DNA of 64,000 nucleotides from Clostridia bacterium (GTDB lineage Bacteria; Bacillota; Clostridia; Acetivibrionales; DSM-2933), in contig JAOABQ010000074.1 of the NCBI GenBank assembly GCA_026418275.1, forward strand, positions 1-64,000. The letters run 5' to 3'. Below, piece after piece: positions 42,494 through 50,833 of the stretch. The stretch's first letter is position 1. The number at the start of each line of letters is the position of its first letter. Made by a program: the position numbers and the translations under genes. The notes beneath the pieces are model-generated. The model searched no databases. It was not told where the DNA came from and saw only the letters and a list, made by a program, of their open reading frames with translations.

Positions 42494-42806
42494 AAACAAA
42501 CCTCCTCTTTTTATGGTTATAAATTTACATCTATGCTAAAAGTCTATACGCGTTAACTTTCTATCACAATAGTGTATTTTGGTGTATACTGCTTTTCTTT
42601 GGCTAAAAATAAAAACATGAAGACTCTGAAATAAATTGGTTATTTACTGAGGGGAATAAGGCTTTCTAAGATTTTTAACGGGCGGCTGTAAAGTACATAC
42701 ATAGCCCTTTTTTTGGAACTTTTGGTAGAAGCCTATATTCTGACATGCAAGTTTTTTTGATTGTAAAAGCAATTTTTTTTAATATATTTTAGGAATTGAA
42801 TAAAAA

Positions 42807-42831
42807 AAGGACCTGGTATGTAAAGGTCCTT
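42807..42831 (-). terminator. Intrinsic terminator after the DUF4157 gene
   Basis: AAGGACC and GGTCCTT form a 7-bp stem around 11 bases; on the minus strand it is followed by seven T. It sits 139 bases after the stop of the gene at 42970. The remaining bases 42494-42969 carry only the upstream region of the GH18 gene. Confidence 0.75.
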
Positions 42832-42969
42832 CCTGAATTTAACTGGCTGCGCTGGATGTTATTTTCGTGTGAGGCTCGGCAATTCTGCAGTCAGTTATAA
42901 ATTAACAATATTATATTTTAATATGCCGACTTCCGCCCGGAGAACATGGCACCCGCATAAGTTTTAATT

Positions 42970-44838
42970 CTACCCTGAAGTTCTTCCTATGACAACATAC
43001 TTTTTCCCCGAATAATAAACCACTGTGCCCATTGAAAAATTATCTTGTTGCTGAGCCTTGAGTTCATCTTTGGGAACGGCCATAATAGCATCAAAAGATT
43101 CTAAGGTTGGGCCGGATTCACCTGAAATGGCATCTGCATTTTGGGAACTGCCTACAATCAATAAAACGGCAGCTGCTTTAGATAAGGATTTAACTGCTTC
43201 ATTGGCAGCAATCTTTGCAGCAACATCAACCCCAGGTTTTACAAAGGGCAGTATTGTTGCACCCTCAGCAGGAATCGCAGCGGAGCTGGCAGCCGAACCT
43301 GCAACCGTCACTTCTCCTGCACCGAGAACGGCTATATACATAAGTACATATAAACCGGCACTAATGCCTACCAGAGTCCAACCCAAATTCCTAAATCCTG
43401 TAACAGGATTTTTCCTTGCATCATGAGGATTAATTTCATAATTCTTCATCTTTTCATTTATTCCGGGGTCTGCTACATATTTCGTATAAAACCCCGGGGG
43501 AGATATGATAATATAATCCCTTCCGGCAGGCAATTGTTTGACAAGGATTGCGTCCCGGAGCATGGGTGCCAGTTGGTCAAGTTCAGGTTCAAGTTCAATA
43601 ATATCCACATTGGGTTTTCTTAAAGCTATTGCATCCGCATTGCTATTTTCATCATCTTCTTCTTTTTTACAATTTAGAACATCGTATATGATTACTCCAG
43701 GATGGTAAGGGTCTCGCCAAAATTCGATTTTTGCGTTAATTGCGGGGAGGTCTAGAACAGGAGGGGGCGTCCAGGGTCCTGGCTGCCAGTTTCTTGGCCC
43801 TCCACCCATCCAAGAAGGACGCATTTGTGCATGCGTAGTTAAGTTGATCAAATAATCGTTAAGCTGTGGTGCTCCCGCAGCAGCGCCACGCCTCGGTTTT
43901 ATTTCATAAATATGATCTCGGTCCGAATCAAGGATATCTACCCTTGTTGTTCCGAACCATTCCGGTTTACACATTAATGCAAGAAACACATCCGGATCTA
44001 TTCCATCTCTTTTAGGACCAAGTTTGAAGAGGGTACCCAATCTTCCGTTCGGCCCAAAAATCCACCAGTCAACCAGGAGATAGGTATCAATGCCATGATC
44101 CCTTCGATACATTAAACCCAACCATTCACCTACCGCTACACCAATACCAGGATTTGAAGGTATGGATTCGCACTGCTGGTTACCGGCACCCTTCGCATTT
44201 TTTCTTTGTATGAGTCCCGGTGCTGCGTTTGAAGTATGGATATCGACACTTTCGCCTTTACTGACTCTGCTGGATATATCATCCGCCTGCTTTTCCAAAG
44301 CGGCATTCTGTTTATTATGTATTAAGGCGGTACGACTGTTGGAGTTACCTTGTTGAACCACATGGGTAAGCTCATGGGCAATGAGTTTATTTCCTTCAAA
44401 AGTACCGGGATTATATTCCCCGTCAGCAAAAACGATATCCTTTCCAATTGTATAAGCAGCAGCGTTAACTAATCTCGCAGATTCCGCCGCTTTATTGTCA
44501 GTGTGTATCCTGACACTGCTGAAATCTCTTTTGAAAGCATTTTCCATTGATTTTCGGGTGTTTTGATCCATTGATTTACCGGGAGAGCGAATCGCTTTAG
44601 TAACTGTATCTGCTGTATTGTTTATCTCAATCTGGTTTTCAAATGTATTCTGTCTTGCAGGTATACCTAAATGAGTTTTAACTTGAAGCAATTTGAGAAC
44701 AGCTTGGTTTCCAATCCTATTCTGGAGATCCAAAAGGCTTTTTTGGGCTCCTGAAAAGGTATTATCCTTAACGGAGGGAGGTTTACTTCCTTTGATAGGT
44801 GAATTTGCTGTTCTATGCCTCTTGCCTTCAAAATTCAT
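42970..44838 (-). CDS. DUF4157 (eCIS-core) HExxH protein with nuclease-like EIKP segment; candidate toxin/effector
   Basis: 622 residues, no signal peptide. The N-terminal LQNRIGNQAVLKLLQ and the DUF4157 core (about 80-165; FKRDFSSVRIHTD, AAAYTIGKDIVFADGEY) are those of proteins linked to extracellular contractile injection systems and polymorphic toxins. The core ends in the zinc motif HELTH (155-159). A middle part (about 230-345) has VDILDSDRDHIYEIKP (D301, E312, K314) followed by QLNDYL, a pattern seen in PD-(D/E)XK-type toxin nucleases. Near residues 490-520 and 540-570 are hydrophobic helices. I infer an effector whose peptidase domain may process it and whose nuclease-like domain may be the poison. 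No contractile-system genes are in the window. ATG 44838 has AGAGG at a long 11-base spacing. Confidence 0.75.
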   Translation of the reverse strand: MNFEGKRHRTANSPIKGSKPPSVKDNTFSGAQKSLLDLQNRIGNQAVLKLLQVKTHLGIPARQNTFENQIEINNTADTVTKAIRSPGKSMDQNTRKSMENAFKRDFSSVRIHTDNKAAESARLVNAAAYTIGKDIVFADGEYNPGTFEGNKLIAHELTHVVQQGNSNSRTALIHNKQNAALEKQADDISSRVSKGESVDIHTSNAAPGLIQRKNAKGAGNQQCESIPSNPGIGVAVGEWLGLMYRRDHGIDTYLLVDWWIFGPNGRLGTLFKLGPKRDGIDPDVFLALMCKPEWFGTTRVDILDSDRDHIYEIKPRRGAAAGAPQLNDYLINLTTHAQMRPSWMGGGPRNWQPGPWTPPPVLDLPAINAKIEFWRDPYHPGVIIYDVLNCKKEEDDENSNADAIALRKPNVDIIELEPELDQLAPMLRDAILVKQLPAGRDYIIISPPGFYTKYVADPGINEKMKNYEINPHDARKNPVTGFRNLGWTLVGISAGLYVLMYIAVLGAGEVTVAGSAASSAAIPAEGATILPFVKPGVDVAAKIAANEAVKSLSKAAAVLLIVGSSQNADAISGESGPTLESFDAIMAVPKDELKAQQQDNFSMGTVVYYSGKKYVVIGRTSG

Positions 44839-45158
44839 AAGCTTTATAACCTCTTTGTTTATTAAATTTGTACATAAGTAAGTAACATTGTAATTATATC
44901 ATATTGCTTACATTTATACCATATTATTGGAAGGTGGTCTGTAGACGTTAAAATCTTGTAGGATAGTTAGCATATTTACAGGGGGTAAAATAATTTATCT
45001 CAATAAGTACATTTTAAAATCAGTTGAAGTAATCCAGTTACTGCTTCTATACCAATGATTGTCCAAACATTAAAAAAGTGTTAAAGTTAGATTACGGGCT
45101 TCCTATGTATAAATTAATATCGTTTCAAAAAGATGAGGGTAATGATTCATGAAAGTAT
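44839..45158. other. AT-rich intergenic region
   Basis: Divergent spacer between the DUF4157 gene and the remnants that follow. A 15-codon frame at 45105-45152 (MYKLISFQKDEGNDS) looks like the tail of a lost gene. Nothing else was recognised. Confidence 0.35.
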
Positions 45159-45353
45159 ATGCAAATAAATAAGAATGGCGACTTCTATAATGTTAATTCC
45201 TTTGTTGCCAATGAAGGTTTTATATCATTGGGATGGGAAACGTTCAAATTTTATGACATAAAGGAAATAAGGGATAAGAGCCCGAAAGATATAGTAGTTG
45301 GCGGGATAGGTAATATTAGAAGTATGGGCGGGTTATATGAAAACATTACTTGA
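45159..45353 (+). pseudogene. N-terminal remnant of an ATP-grasp (DUF4343-like) protein
   Basis: 64 codons reading MQINKNGDFYNVNSFVANEG and DIKEIRDKSPKDIVVGGIGN. This resembles the N-terminus of small ATP-grasp proteins of the DUF4343 type, which are near 270 residues. The rest of the gene is missing, and an ATG one frame over at 45150 (MKVYANK, then stop) suggests a frameshift near the start. Those genes are often found in accessory regions. The family call is from memory of sequence style. Confidence 0.4.
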
Positions 45354-45405
45354 GACGGAAGATGAGTATATATTTTTTAATGGAAAGTTTTTGAGGAGGG
45401 ATTTA

Positions 45406-46167
45406 ATGAAAGTAATCGCTATTATGGGAAGTCCACGCAGAGGTAATGGATATAAAATTGTTCAAGACATTGAAGAGCAACTTAAGTTTATTGGTGATAT
45501 TGATTTCAAGTATATATTTCTCAGTGATATAGATTTAAAAATGTGCAAAGGTTGTTTTATCTGCTTTTCTAAAGGTGAAGATTTTTGTCCGTTAAAAGAC
45601 GAAAAAGCAAACATTGAAAAAGAAATAATACTTTCAGATGGAATCATTCTATGCTCACCAGGGTACGCATGGAATGTTAGTGGATTAATGAAGAATTTCA
45701 TAGATAGATTTGCTTATAGTTTACACAGGCCAAAGTTCTTTAAGCAATCCTTAATGCTTGTTGCTAATGGCGGTGCAGGAGTAAATAAGACAATTAAAGC
45801 ACTTTCTTTGACTTTAGGCGGTAGTAAGAAAGTTTGTGAGTTGCCAATAACAGCTACACCTTATATTTCTACAAAAGATTATTCAGAAAAAGTAGCAAGA
45901 AATATAAAGCGAAGTGCAAAAAAGTTTTATAATTCAATGGCAAATGACAGTCATAAATCAATAGAACTAGGCAGTGTAATATGGTTTAGATTATTTAAAA
46001 AGATGGCAAGCATTTCAAAAGAAACTATACCAGCGGATTATGAGTATTATAAAGAGAAAAAGAAGTATTTTTTCGAAACGAATATAAATCCTGTTAAAAG
46101 CATTATAGCTGATTTAATAGCATGTATCGCTGTTTGGAGTTTGAGTAAGAAAATTACATTCAAGTAG
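45406..46167 (+). CDS. NAD(P)H-dependent FMN reductase / iron-sulfur flavoprotein-like
   Basis: 253 residues. The flavodoxin-like fold is shown by the N-terminal KVIAIMGSPRRGNGYKIV phosphate loop, MCKGCFICFSKGEDFCPLKD (Cys-rich loop as in iron-sulfur flavoproteins, here probably without a full cluster) and CSPGYAWNVSGLMKNFIDRF. Such enzymes reduce small electrophiles or pass electrons. The C-terminal third (after about 170) is an extension, and the last 25 residues are hydrophobic, so membrane association is possible. ATG 45406 has GAGGAGGG 5 bases upstream; the frame also opens at 45337 but without a site. No operon partner was seen. Confidence 0.8.
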   Translation: MKVIAIMGSPRRGNGYKIVQDIEEQLKFIGDIDFKYIFLSDIDLKMCKGCFICFSKGEDFCPLKDEKANIEKEIILSDGIILCSPGYAWNVSGLMKNFIDRFAYSLHRPKFFKQSLMLVANGGAGVNKTIKALSLTLGGSKKVCELPITATPYISTKDYSEKVARNIKRSAKKFYNSMANDSHKSIELGSVIWFRLFKKMASISKETIPADYEYYKEKKKYFFETNINPVKSIIADLIACIAVWSLSKKITFK

Positions 46168-46304
46168 GTTGAGAGGCCTCACATACGTTTTCAGATCTTA
46201 ACCATGAGGCATCCCACATCTGTTAGCGATACCACTTGATAAAAGGGCAAAATGGAACAAACATAAATGGAATGTAGTTTTGTAAAGCATGAGAGGGTTG
46301 TACA

Positions 46305-46450
46305 CTACATTTGTTTTAAAGTGTGAAGAATGGATAATTTATTTTATCCTGAATAACTTCGGGAGGCTTGGGAATGGAAAAATAAAATTTGTAGATACGT
46401 AAATAAGTAAGTCGGTTGAAGAACTTACCAATAAACAGGATCACAGGACA
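46305..46450 (+). repeat. 146-bp direct repeat, copy 1
   Basis: Starts CTACATTTGTTTTAAA and ends CACAGGACA. It differs from copy 2 (47906-48052) by scattered substitutions and single-base indels. It covers the 5' untranslated region with ribosome binding site and the first ~25 codons of an immunity-type gene. This copy lacks a base after ATG GAA AAA and has a TAA further on. Confidence 0.85.
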
Positions 46451-46690
46451 TTGGTTCTTTGGGCTACTCACATATTTGGAGGGGGGCACCTAAAAGACAA
46501 CCGACACCGAAAAGATATCGAAGCAGGGCGTGCCTGGCTGCGTGGTGAAATAGCGGGGAATGAAGCGCGCAAAGCTGCATTTGCCGCCCATTCTGCCGCT
46601 TGGGATACCAATCAATCTGCTGCCTGTGCTGCCGCCCATGCCGCCGGTCCCACCGATGCCGGGGCAAGCACAGCCAGGGAACGAAATTGA
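46374..46690 (+). pseudogene. Degenerate putative immunity protein gene (copy 1)
   Basis: ATG 46374 with GGGAGG 6 bases upstream. The frame breaks after three codons, has a stop at 46399, then continues open from about 46402: ISKSVEELTNKQDHRTLVLWATHI, DNRHRKDIEAGRAWLRGE and ARKAAFAAHSAAWDTNQSAACAAAHAAG. The last part matches the Ala-rich core of a small Firmicutes putative immunity protein family (pattern RPRKAIEAGRAWxRGEI..EARKAAFAAHAAAR). Another frame change near 46650 removes the end. It shares its first 146 bases with copy 2. Confidence 0.6.
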
Positions 46691-46934
46691 CAATACCAAC
46701 ACTTGCTTGATAGGAAAAGAAATTGAATTTAGATTTTGCAATAATGGTGAAAGGGAAATAGTTTATATTAACACATGATTTTTTATTTGGGGAGGACCAC
46801 TATTACTTCTAAATAATTGAAACTGTATTTAAGTTATATGGAGGTATCTTTTGATTTTTCTCCTATCGAAAGGACATGCTTTTAATAGGAGAAAAAGAAA
46901 GCTTTTAGAATACGAATAAGTTATAATCTTGAAA

Positions 46935-47153
46935 ATGAGAGGTCTAGAGCCTATAGATAATAAGCGGCTTAAAAATGGTAGAAGAGATAAGGCTTATTTG
47001 GACTACTGTAAGAAAATAGGATTAATTGATCATGAAAAAACTCTTAAAGGATTAATGGGGAATTCCTTGTTGTGTCATAGGGATGGCGTGAAGCTAATAA
47101 AACTTGGGGGAAGGGCCATACAAAAAAGTGCTGTTGTGGTGTTAGTAAAGTAG
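46935..47153 (+). CDS. Hypothetical small protein or fragment, 72 residues
   Basis: Frame open from TTG 46929 with ATG at 46935. It reads MRGLEPIDNKRLKNGRRDKA, DYCKKIGLIDHEKTLKGLMG and KLIKLGGRAIQKSAVVVLVK: highly basic, with no clear ribosome binding site. I do not recognise the family. Its place between two decayed immunity copies suggests a remnant from a toxin or immunity gene set. Confidence 0.3.
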   Translation: MRGLEPIDNKRLKNGRRDKAYLDYCKKIGLIDHEKTLKGLMGNSLLCHRDGVKLIKLGGRAIQKSAVVVLVK

Positions 47154-47190
47154 AAATCTACATAAGTCATGTATTCGGGGTGTATTACAT

Positions 47191-47763
47191 ATGAAAATAA
47201 AATATTTTTGTAAAAATTTGTTCATTTCTTTATTCATTCTTATTTTAATAACAGGTGATACCGAAAACCTTTTTAAGGATTCAAAAAAAATCAGCATAGA
47301 TGATGCGTATAGCATTTTATGTAAAGCAGAAGTTTTTTCTAACGGTCCGACCGGTTATGCAGGAATAATGTCCAATGAGATTAAAGCGTATGCAAAATTA
47401 TTTAGTAATAAGAATGCAAAAGATTTGTTTATGAAATTAGAGAATGAAGGTACTCTTGAAGGAAAATTATATGCACTATGTGCTTTGTATTACTTAGATA
47501 ACGATTATTACAATAAAGTGATTATTAATTATTCCTTATGTGATAAAATGGTAAAGGAAGAAGTTGGATGTGAATTACTGGAGATAAGATTGAACGAATT
47601 GATTAAAAGTAATGATAAGAATGTTGTGAAGTTATCCGGCAATAAAGACAGCATTAAGGAATGGCAGAAGAGGAATAATATTGAGACTTTTGTTAAAGAT
47701 TTTTATGGTGGTGGGATCCCCTGCAGCCTGAAGGATTATATTGATCGCAAAAATGAACAATAA
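47191..47763 (+). CDS. Hypothetical membrane-anchored or exported protein
   Basis: 190 residues. A basic N-terminus plus hydrophobic stretch (about 9-21) indicates a signal peptide or anchor. The rest is mostly helical (KAYAKLFSNKNAKDLFMKLENEGTLEGKLYALCALYYLDNDYY) and reminiscent of HEAT-like small proteins. GGGGTG about 12 bases before ATG 47191 is a weak ribosome site. No named family. Location inside the 1.6-kb segment bounded by the direct repeats suggests it travels with the immunity-type genes; an immunity role is only a guess. Confidence 0.55.
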   Translation: MKIKYFCKNLFISLFILILITGDTENLFKDSKKISIDDAYSILCKAEVFSNGPTGYAGIMSNEIKAYAKLFSNKNAKDLFMKLENEGTLEGKLYALCALYYLDNDYYNKVIINYSLCDKMVKEEVGCELLEIRLNELIKSNDKNVVKLSGNKDSIKEWQKRNNIETFVKDFYGGGIPCSLKDYIDRKNEQ

Positions 47764-47842
47764 ATTATATGTTGCTATATATGTTCATAGACCATCAAAT
47801 CAATACTGAAAAGTATGAATCTGTTAGGGTTAAGGAGATTTA

Positions 47843-47920
47843 ATGGATTTTAAAAGTGTTTTTAAAGAAACCAGAAGCTTCGGTAAAGCAAAAGAGGTTT
47901 CTACCCTACATTTGTTTTAA
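47843..47920 (+). pseudogene. Gene start cut off by direct repeat copy 2
   Basis: AAGGAG 7 bases before ATG 47843; the frame reads MDFKSVFKETRSFGKAKEVS and then runs into the repeat (from 47906), where it stops at 47918. A good start site followed by an abrupt end at the repeat border indicates a gene truncated by arrival of copy 2. The original family is unknown. Confidence 0.45.
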
Positions 47921-48052
47921 AATGTGAAGAAAGGATAATATATTTTATCCTGAATAACTTCAGGAGGCTTAGGAATGGAAAAAGTAAAATTTGTAGATAC
48001 GGAAATAAGTAAGTCGATTGAAGAACTTACCAATAAACAGGATCACACGACA
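47906..48052 (+). repeat. 147-bp direct repeat, copy 2
   Basis: Second copy of the 46305-46450 sequence, 1.6 kb downstream in the same orientation. It retains an intact start: CAGGAGG, then ATG 47975. Similarity to copy 1 ends just after GATCACACGACA. Confidence 0.85.
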
Positions 48053-48085
48053 ATTGAGATGATAATTTATTTGAAAAACTCATAG
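47975..48085 (+). pseudogene. N-terminal stub of the immunity-type gene (copy 2)
   Basis: 36 codons: MEKVKFVDTEISKSIEELTN, then KQDHTTIEMIIYLKNS and stop. The first ~25 codons correspond to copy 1; the rest is unrelated, so the gene body was replaced or deleted. AGGAGG 7 bases upstream would still allow translation of a 36-residue peptide. Confidence 0.5.
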
Positions 48086-48122
48086 ACGGGGGGAGATACT
48101 GCTGAATATAATATTTCATACA

Positions 48123-48641
48123 GTGACAGCAATATCGAGTGGTATAGTAGTATGCTCGATGATTGGAAGACACAATCCTGTAAAATGGAATATTAAATTT
48201 AAAATTAGAATTTTACTGGGCGGTATGTCTCTGAATGTATTATTACATGCGATTTTGGATATATTACCTCATTCATATCCATTAAGTGGCAAGATTGATG
48301 TAATACTATCATTAGTTATTTATGCTATGCTAATTATATTGATGAACCGTCAATATATTCCGGTTTTTCTTTCATGCTTTTTAGGGCGGACTCTTCCGGA
48401 TGTGATTGACTTAGGCTCTGGAATTTTCAATAAGATATTTGATACCGGGTTGCCTACTGTTAAGATCTTTCCATGGCATTGGCCCCAATATTCAGGCTCA
48501 ATTTTTGATGGAAGCAATTTTTACATTTCTTTTATAAATCACCAAATTGTAATAATTTCGTTTGTTTTAACAGTTTATATAAAGAGGGAGCTTATTTTAA
48601 AAGCAATATTCCGTAAGCAGTATGATGAAGTAAAAAAGTGA
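48123..48641 (+). CDS. Integral membrane protein, possibly metal-dependent hydrolase-like (DUF457/YdjM-like)
   Basis: 172 residues from GTG 48123, with about four hydrophobic segments (around 1-12, 28-48, 58-85 and 140-157). Motifs NVLLHAILDILPHS and FLGRTLPDVIDLG recall the His/Asp pattern of the YdjM-type membrane hydrolases, but the match is loose. The frame is open upstream to 48075 without ATG: ILLNIIFHTVTA reads on from ATA/CTG at 48096-48102, right behind GGGGGGAGA. The real start may therefore be a non-ATG codon there, adding 7-9 residues and a conserved-looking His. It follows the immunity-type stub by 37 bases. Confidence 0.5.
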   Translation: MTAISSGIVVCSMIGRHNPVKWNIKFKIRILLGGMSLNVLLHAILDILPHSYPLSGKIDVILSLVIYAMLIILMNRQYIPVFLSCFLGRTLPDVIDLGSGIFNKIFDTGLPTVKIFPWHWPQYSGSIFDGSNFYISFINHQIVIISFVLTVYIKRELILKAIFRKQYDEVKK

Positions 48642-48869
48642 GGTACAAAATTAGAGAGTATCCTATATCTAAGGAAGAGAAGGAAATGAAAATAATAGAT
48701 TTTCTAAGATATACTTGAATTGTTAATTTTAGAAAAGATGGGGAATAGACGAATAAGTTCTTGAATGGTATTGGGTTTATCATCTATGAAGGAAGTGGAT
48801 ATTCCAGAGCAGTAGGAAATAAGGTATAAAAAGGTACGTAGGAAGTATAAAGACTTTGGGGGGATAAAA

Positions 48870-49055
48870 ATGAATAAAACAGGGACTATTGTTGGACTTT
48901 TTGTTTGGGCACTCATTTTGATACTTGAATTATTCAATTTAGCAAATAAAATAAATGTAGGGCATAGCGTAGATGATGTAATATTTAATATTGTTATAAT
49001 CGTTGTAACGTTGGTTTTTGGTGCGACAACTATTTTTGCTCTGAAGGAAAAATAG
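48870..49055 (+). CDS. Small two-helix membrane protein
   Basis: 61 residues with two transmembrane helices (about 5-25 and 37-57) joined by a short polar loop, ending in EK. A GGGGGG ribosome binding sequence lies 6 bases before ATG 48870. Family and function unknown. It stands alone. Confidence 0.55.
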   Translation: MNKTGTIVGLFVWALILILELFNLANKINVGHSVDDVIFNIVIIVVTLVFGATTIFALKEK

Positions 49056-49390
49056 TTGTTATTTACAGGTTATTTTCAGCAAGATTGCCAATCCAGGGAT
49101 GGATTGTAGGTTAGCCGGATTGGGGAAACGTGGGACAATTAAGACACCCTTCAATTCAAATTGTTGGGAAAAGATGTTATATGTATTGGATGTTAACCTG
49201 ATTCAATGGTATTATACAATAAATTTATAATTTTTATGATATATGCTGCTCTCGTTTAGACTGAACGACAGTCAAGGTTTTACGTAGAAACTCATTCAAG
49301 TTTCAAGCAAATGTATATAATAAAGGCTATATGATTTTTACACATATTAGGTCCTGTGGGACAAATTGGATTTTACCCTAGTTTTCGGTC
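49056..49390. other. Intergenic region without identifiable gene
   Basis: 335 bases of AT-rich DNA between a plus-strand gene and the convergent def gene. The similar strings GTGGGACAATT (49130) and GTGGGACAAATT (49357) occur 227 bases apart. No convincing hairpin or gene was seen. Confidence 0.4.
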
Positions 49391-49843
49391 TTATTTTATA
49401 TATTCCGTAGCCAAATCGGTGAATAAAATACCCTCTAAATGGTCTATTTCGTGGCAAAAACATTTTGCCAGGTCTCCCTTACCTGTCAACATGATTTTCT
49501 CGCCATTTTCATTTAACGCGTGGATCTTTACCTTTGCGGGTCTTTTCAGTTTTCCAAAGGTGTTGGGAATACTTAAACACCCTTCTATAACATCTTGACT
49601 TCCTTCCATGCTGATTATCTCTGGATTGACTAACTTTATTAGGCCTTGCCCCATATCGATTACAACCAACCGCTTCAGTATACCAATTTGCGGCGCAGCT
49701 AAACCGCCGGCATTTTCTGTATCGTACATAGTATCAGCCATATCATCCAATATTTGTCTTATTCTATCATCTACAACATCAACTGTCTTGCTTCGCTTTC
49801 TTAATATTTCATCATCAAAAAGCCGAATTTGTCTGATTGCCAT
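49391..49843 (-). CDS. def: Peptide deformylase
   Basis: 150 residues. Removes the N-formyl group from nascent proteins, in the cytoplasm. The three signature motifs are present: GGLAAPQIG (first Gly-x-Gly shortened to GG), EGCLSIP with metal ligand C89, and HEIDHLEG with H131, E132 and H135. Length and motifs suggest an active clostridial-type enzyme. It starts directly behind the stop of the XRE gene (TAA ATG) with GAGGTG inside that gene, so the two are co-translated from one promoter. It does not sit with fmt or priA as the housekeeping copy often does, so it may be a second deformylase. Confidence 0.93.
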   Translation of the reverse strand: MAIRQIRLFDDEILRKRSKTVDVVDDRIRQILDDMADTMYDTENAGGLAAPQIGILKRLVVIDMGQGLIKLVNPEIISMEGSQDVIEGCLSIPNTFGKLKRPAKVKIHALNENGEKIMLTGKGDLAKCFCHEIDHLEGILFTDLATEYIK

Positions 49844-50080
49844 TTAAATTGCACCTCTACTTTGCTGCGCTCTTGATTTTCTTTCACTTTCGTCAAAAAG
49901 AAAAACCTCTTCTATGGAACAGTGAAATACCTGGCTAATATCATAGGCCATCCATATGGAGGGTTCAAATTTTTCTGTTTCAATAGCATGAATTGCTTGC
50001 CTTGATACGCCAATAAGTTCTCCTAGCTGCTCCTGAGTCAGTCCGAGAGATTCTCGTAATTCTTTTAACCGATTTTTCAT
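49844..50080 (-). CDS. XRE-family transcriptional regulator
   Basis: 78 residues, almost only the helix-turn-helix domain: MKNRLKELRESLGLTQEQLGELIGVSRQAIHAIETEKFEPS, as in small Cro/C1-type regulators. ATG 50080 has GAGGTG 7 bases upstream; a longer frame from 50125 would overlap the promoter. It precedes def without gap. Two identical 14-bp direct repeats bracket its promoter and are the probable binding sites, so autorepression with control of def is likely. Confidence 0.88.
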   Translation of the reverse strand: MKNRLKELRESLGLTQEQLGELIGVSRQAIHAIETEKFEPSIWMAYDISQVFHCSIEEVFLFDESERKSRAQQSRGAI

Positions 50081-50096
50081 AATTATCACCTCTGTA

Positions 50097-50156
50097 AAGT
50101 TAACCTTACATAACAAGCATAACACTGCTTTGTTTATATGTCAAGTTAACCTTACA
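50097..50156 (-). promoter_or_regulatory. Promoter of the XRE-def operon with two 14-bp operators
   Basis: On the minus strand TTGACA (plus 50139-50144), a 17-base spacer and TATGCT (plus 50116-50121) form a near-consensus promoter. AAGTTAACCTTACA occurs identically at 50097-50110 and 50143-50156 (plus-strand reading). One copy abuts the -35, the other covers the expected transcription start. This is a textbook repressor arrangement. Confidence 0.8.
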
Positions 50157-50296
50157 ATAGAGGATATAAAATTTATAACATGTTATGCGTTTTTCATCTT
50201 TTCGAATAAAATGTTTTGCAAATTAAGACCCCACTTGCCGAACTGCGAAAACTCCTGTACAATAGACCCCAAATACTATACACAAGGAGCTAACCA

Positions 50297-50611
50297 ATGG
50301 CCGATTTTCTCTTCTCCGGTAAAATCTTTTGCGGGCTTTGCGACTGGAAATACCGGGGCAAAACCGAACGAAACAAAAAAGTATATCTCTGTTCCAAGTA
50401 CTCCAAAACGGGGGACTGCGAGCGCTACAAGGTAGATGAGCAGCATCTTTTAGATTTGATCCTGCACCAATTGGATATTTACGGGCTGTCACACGACCGG
50501 ACCGACCTGGTGGAGTCCATTATCGTTACCCGGAAGGATATCGAAATCAATTACACAGGTTATGCATCTACCATCCAAAAGGACAATGAAGTTACTTTTG
50601 CAACACCTTAG
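50297..50611 (+). CDS. Recombinase zinc-ribbon protein, C-terminal fragment of a serine recombinase
   Basis: 104 residues: FSGKIFCGLCDWKYRGK and YLCSKYSKTGDC give four Cys (12, 15, 32, 41) of the recombinase zinc beta-ribbon found behind the catalytic domain of large serine recombinases, followed by YKVDEQHLLDLI typical of the next segment. The catalytic serine domain and the recombinase domain are absent. An AAGGAG 9 bases before ATG 50297 could allow expression of the fragment alone, but it more likely marks a decayed integrase. Att sites were not found. Confidence 0.65.
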   Translation: MADFLFSGKIFCGLCDWKYRGKTERNKKVYLCSKYSKTGDCERYKVDEQHLLDLILHQLDIYGLSHDRTDLVESIIVTRKDIEINYTGYASTIQKDNEVTFATP

Positions 50612-50833
50612 CCTGTACCTATACCTGCAGGTAGCGTTACTCTGAAAGAATTTCATTATGGAAGACAGGAAAAATGCAGTCTTTATCCATGGAGCTTATG
50701 TAAATTTAGAACTACTCTGCAAGGCTGGATAATGGTATAATGATCCATGGATCTTGAAAACAAAAGATTGCGAGAAGCCCCTTTAAAGAAGGTGGTTATA
50801 CACAGTATAAGTAATCTTAGGAGAATATACACT

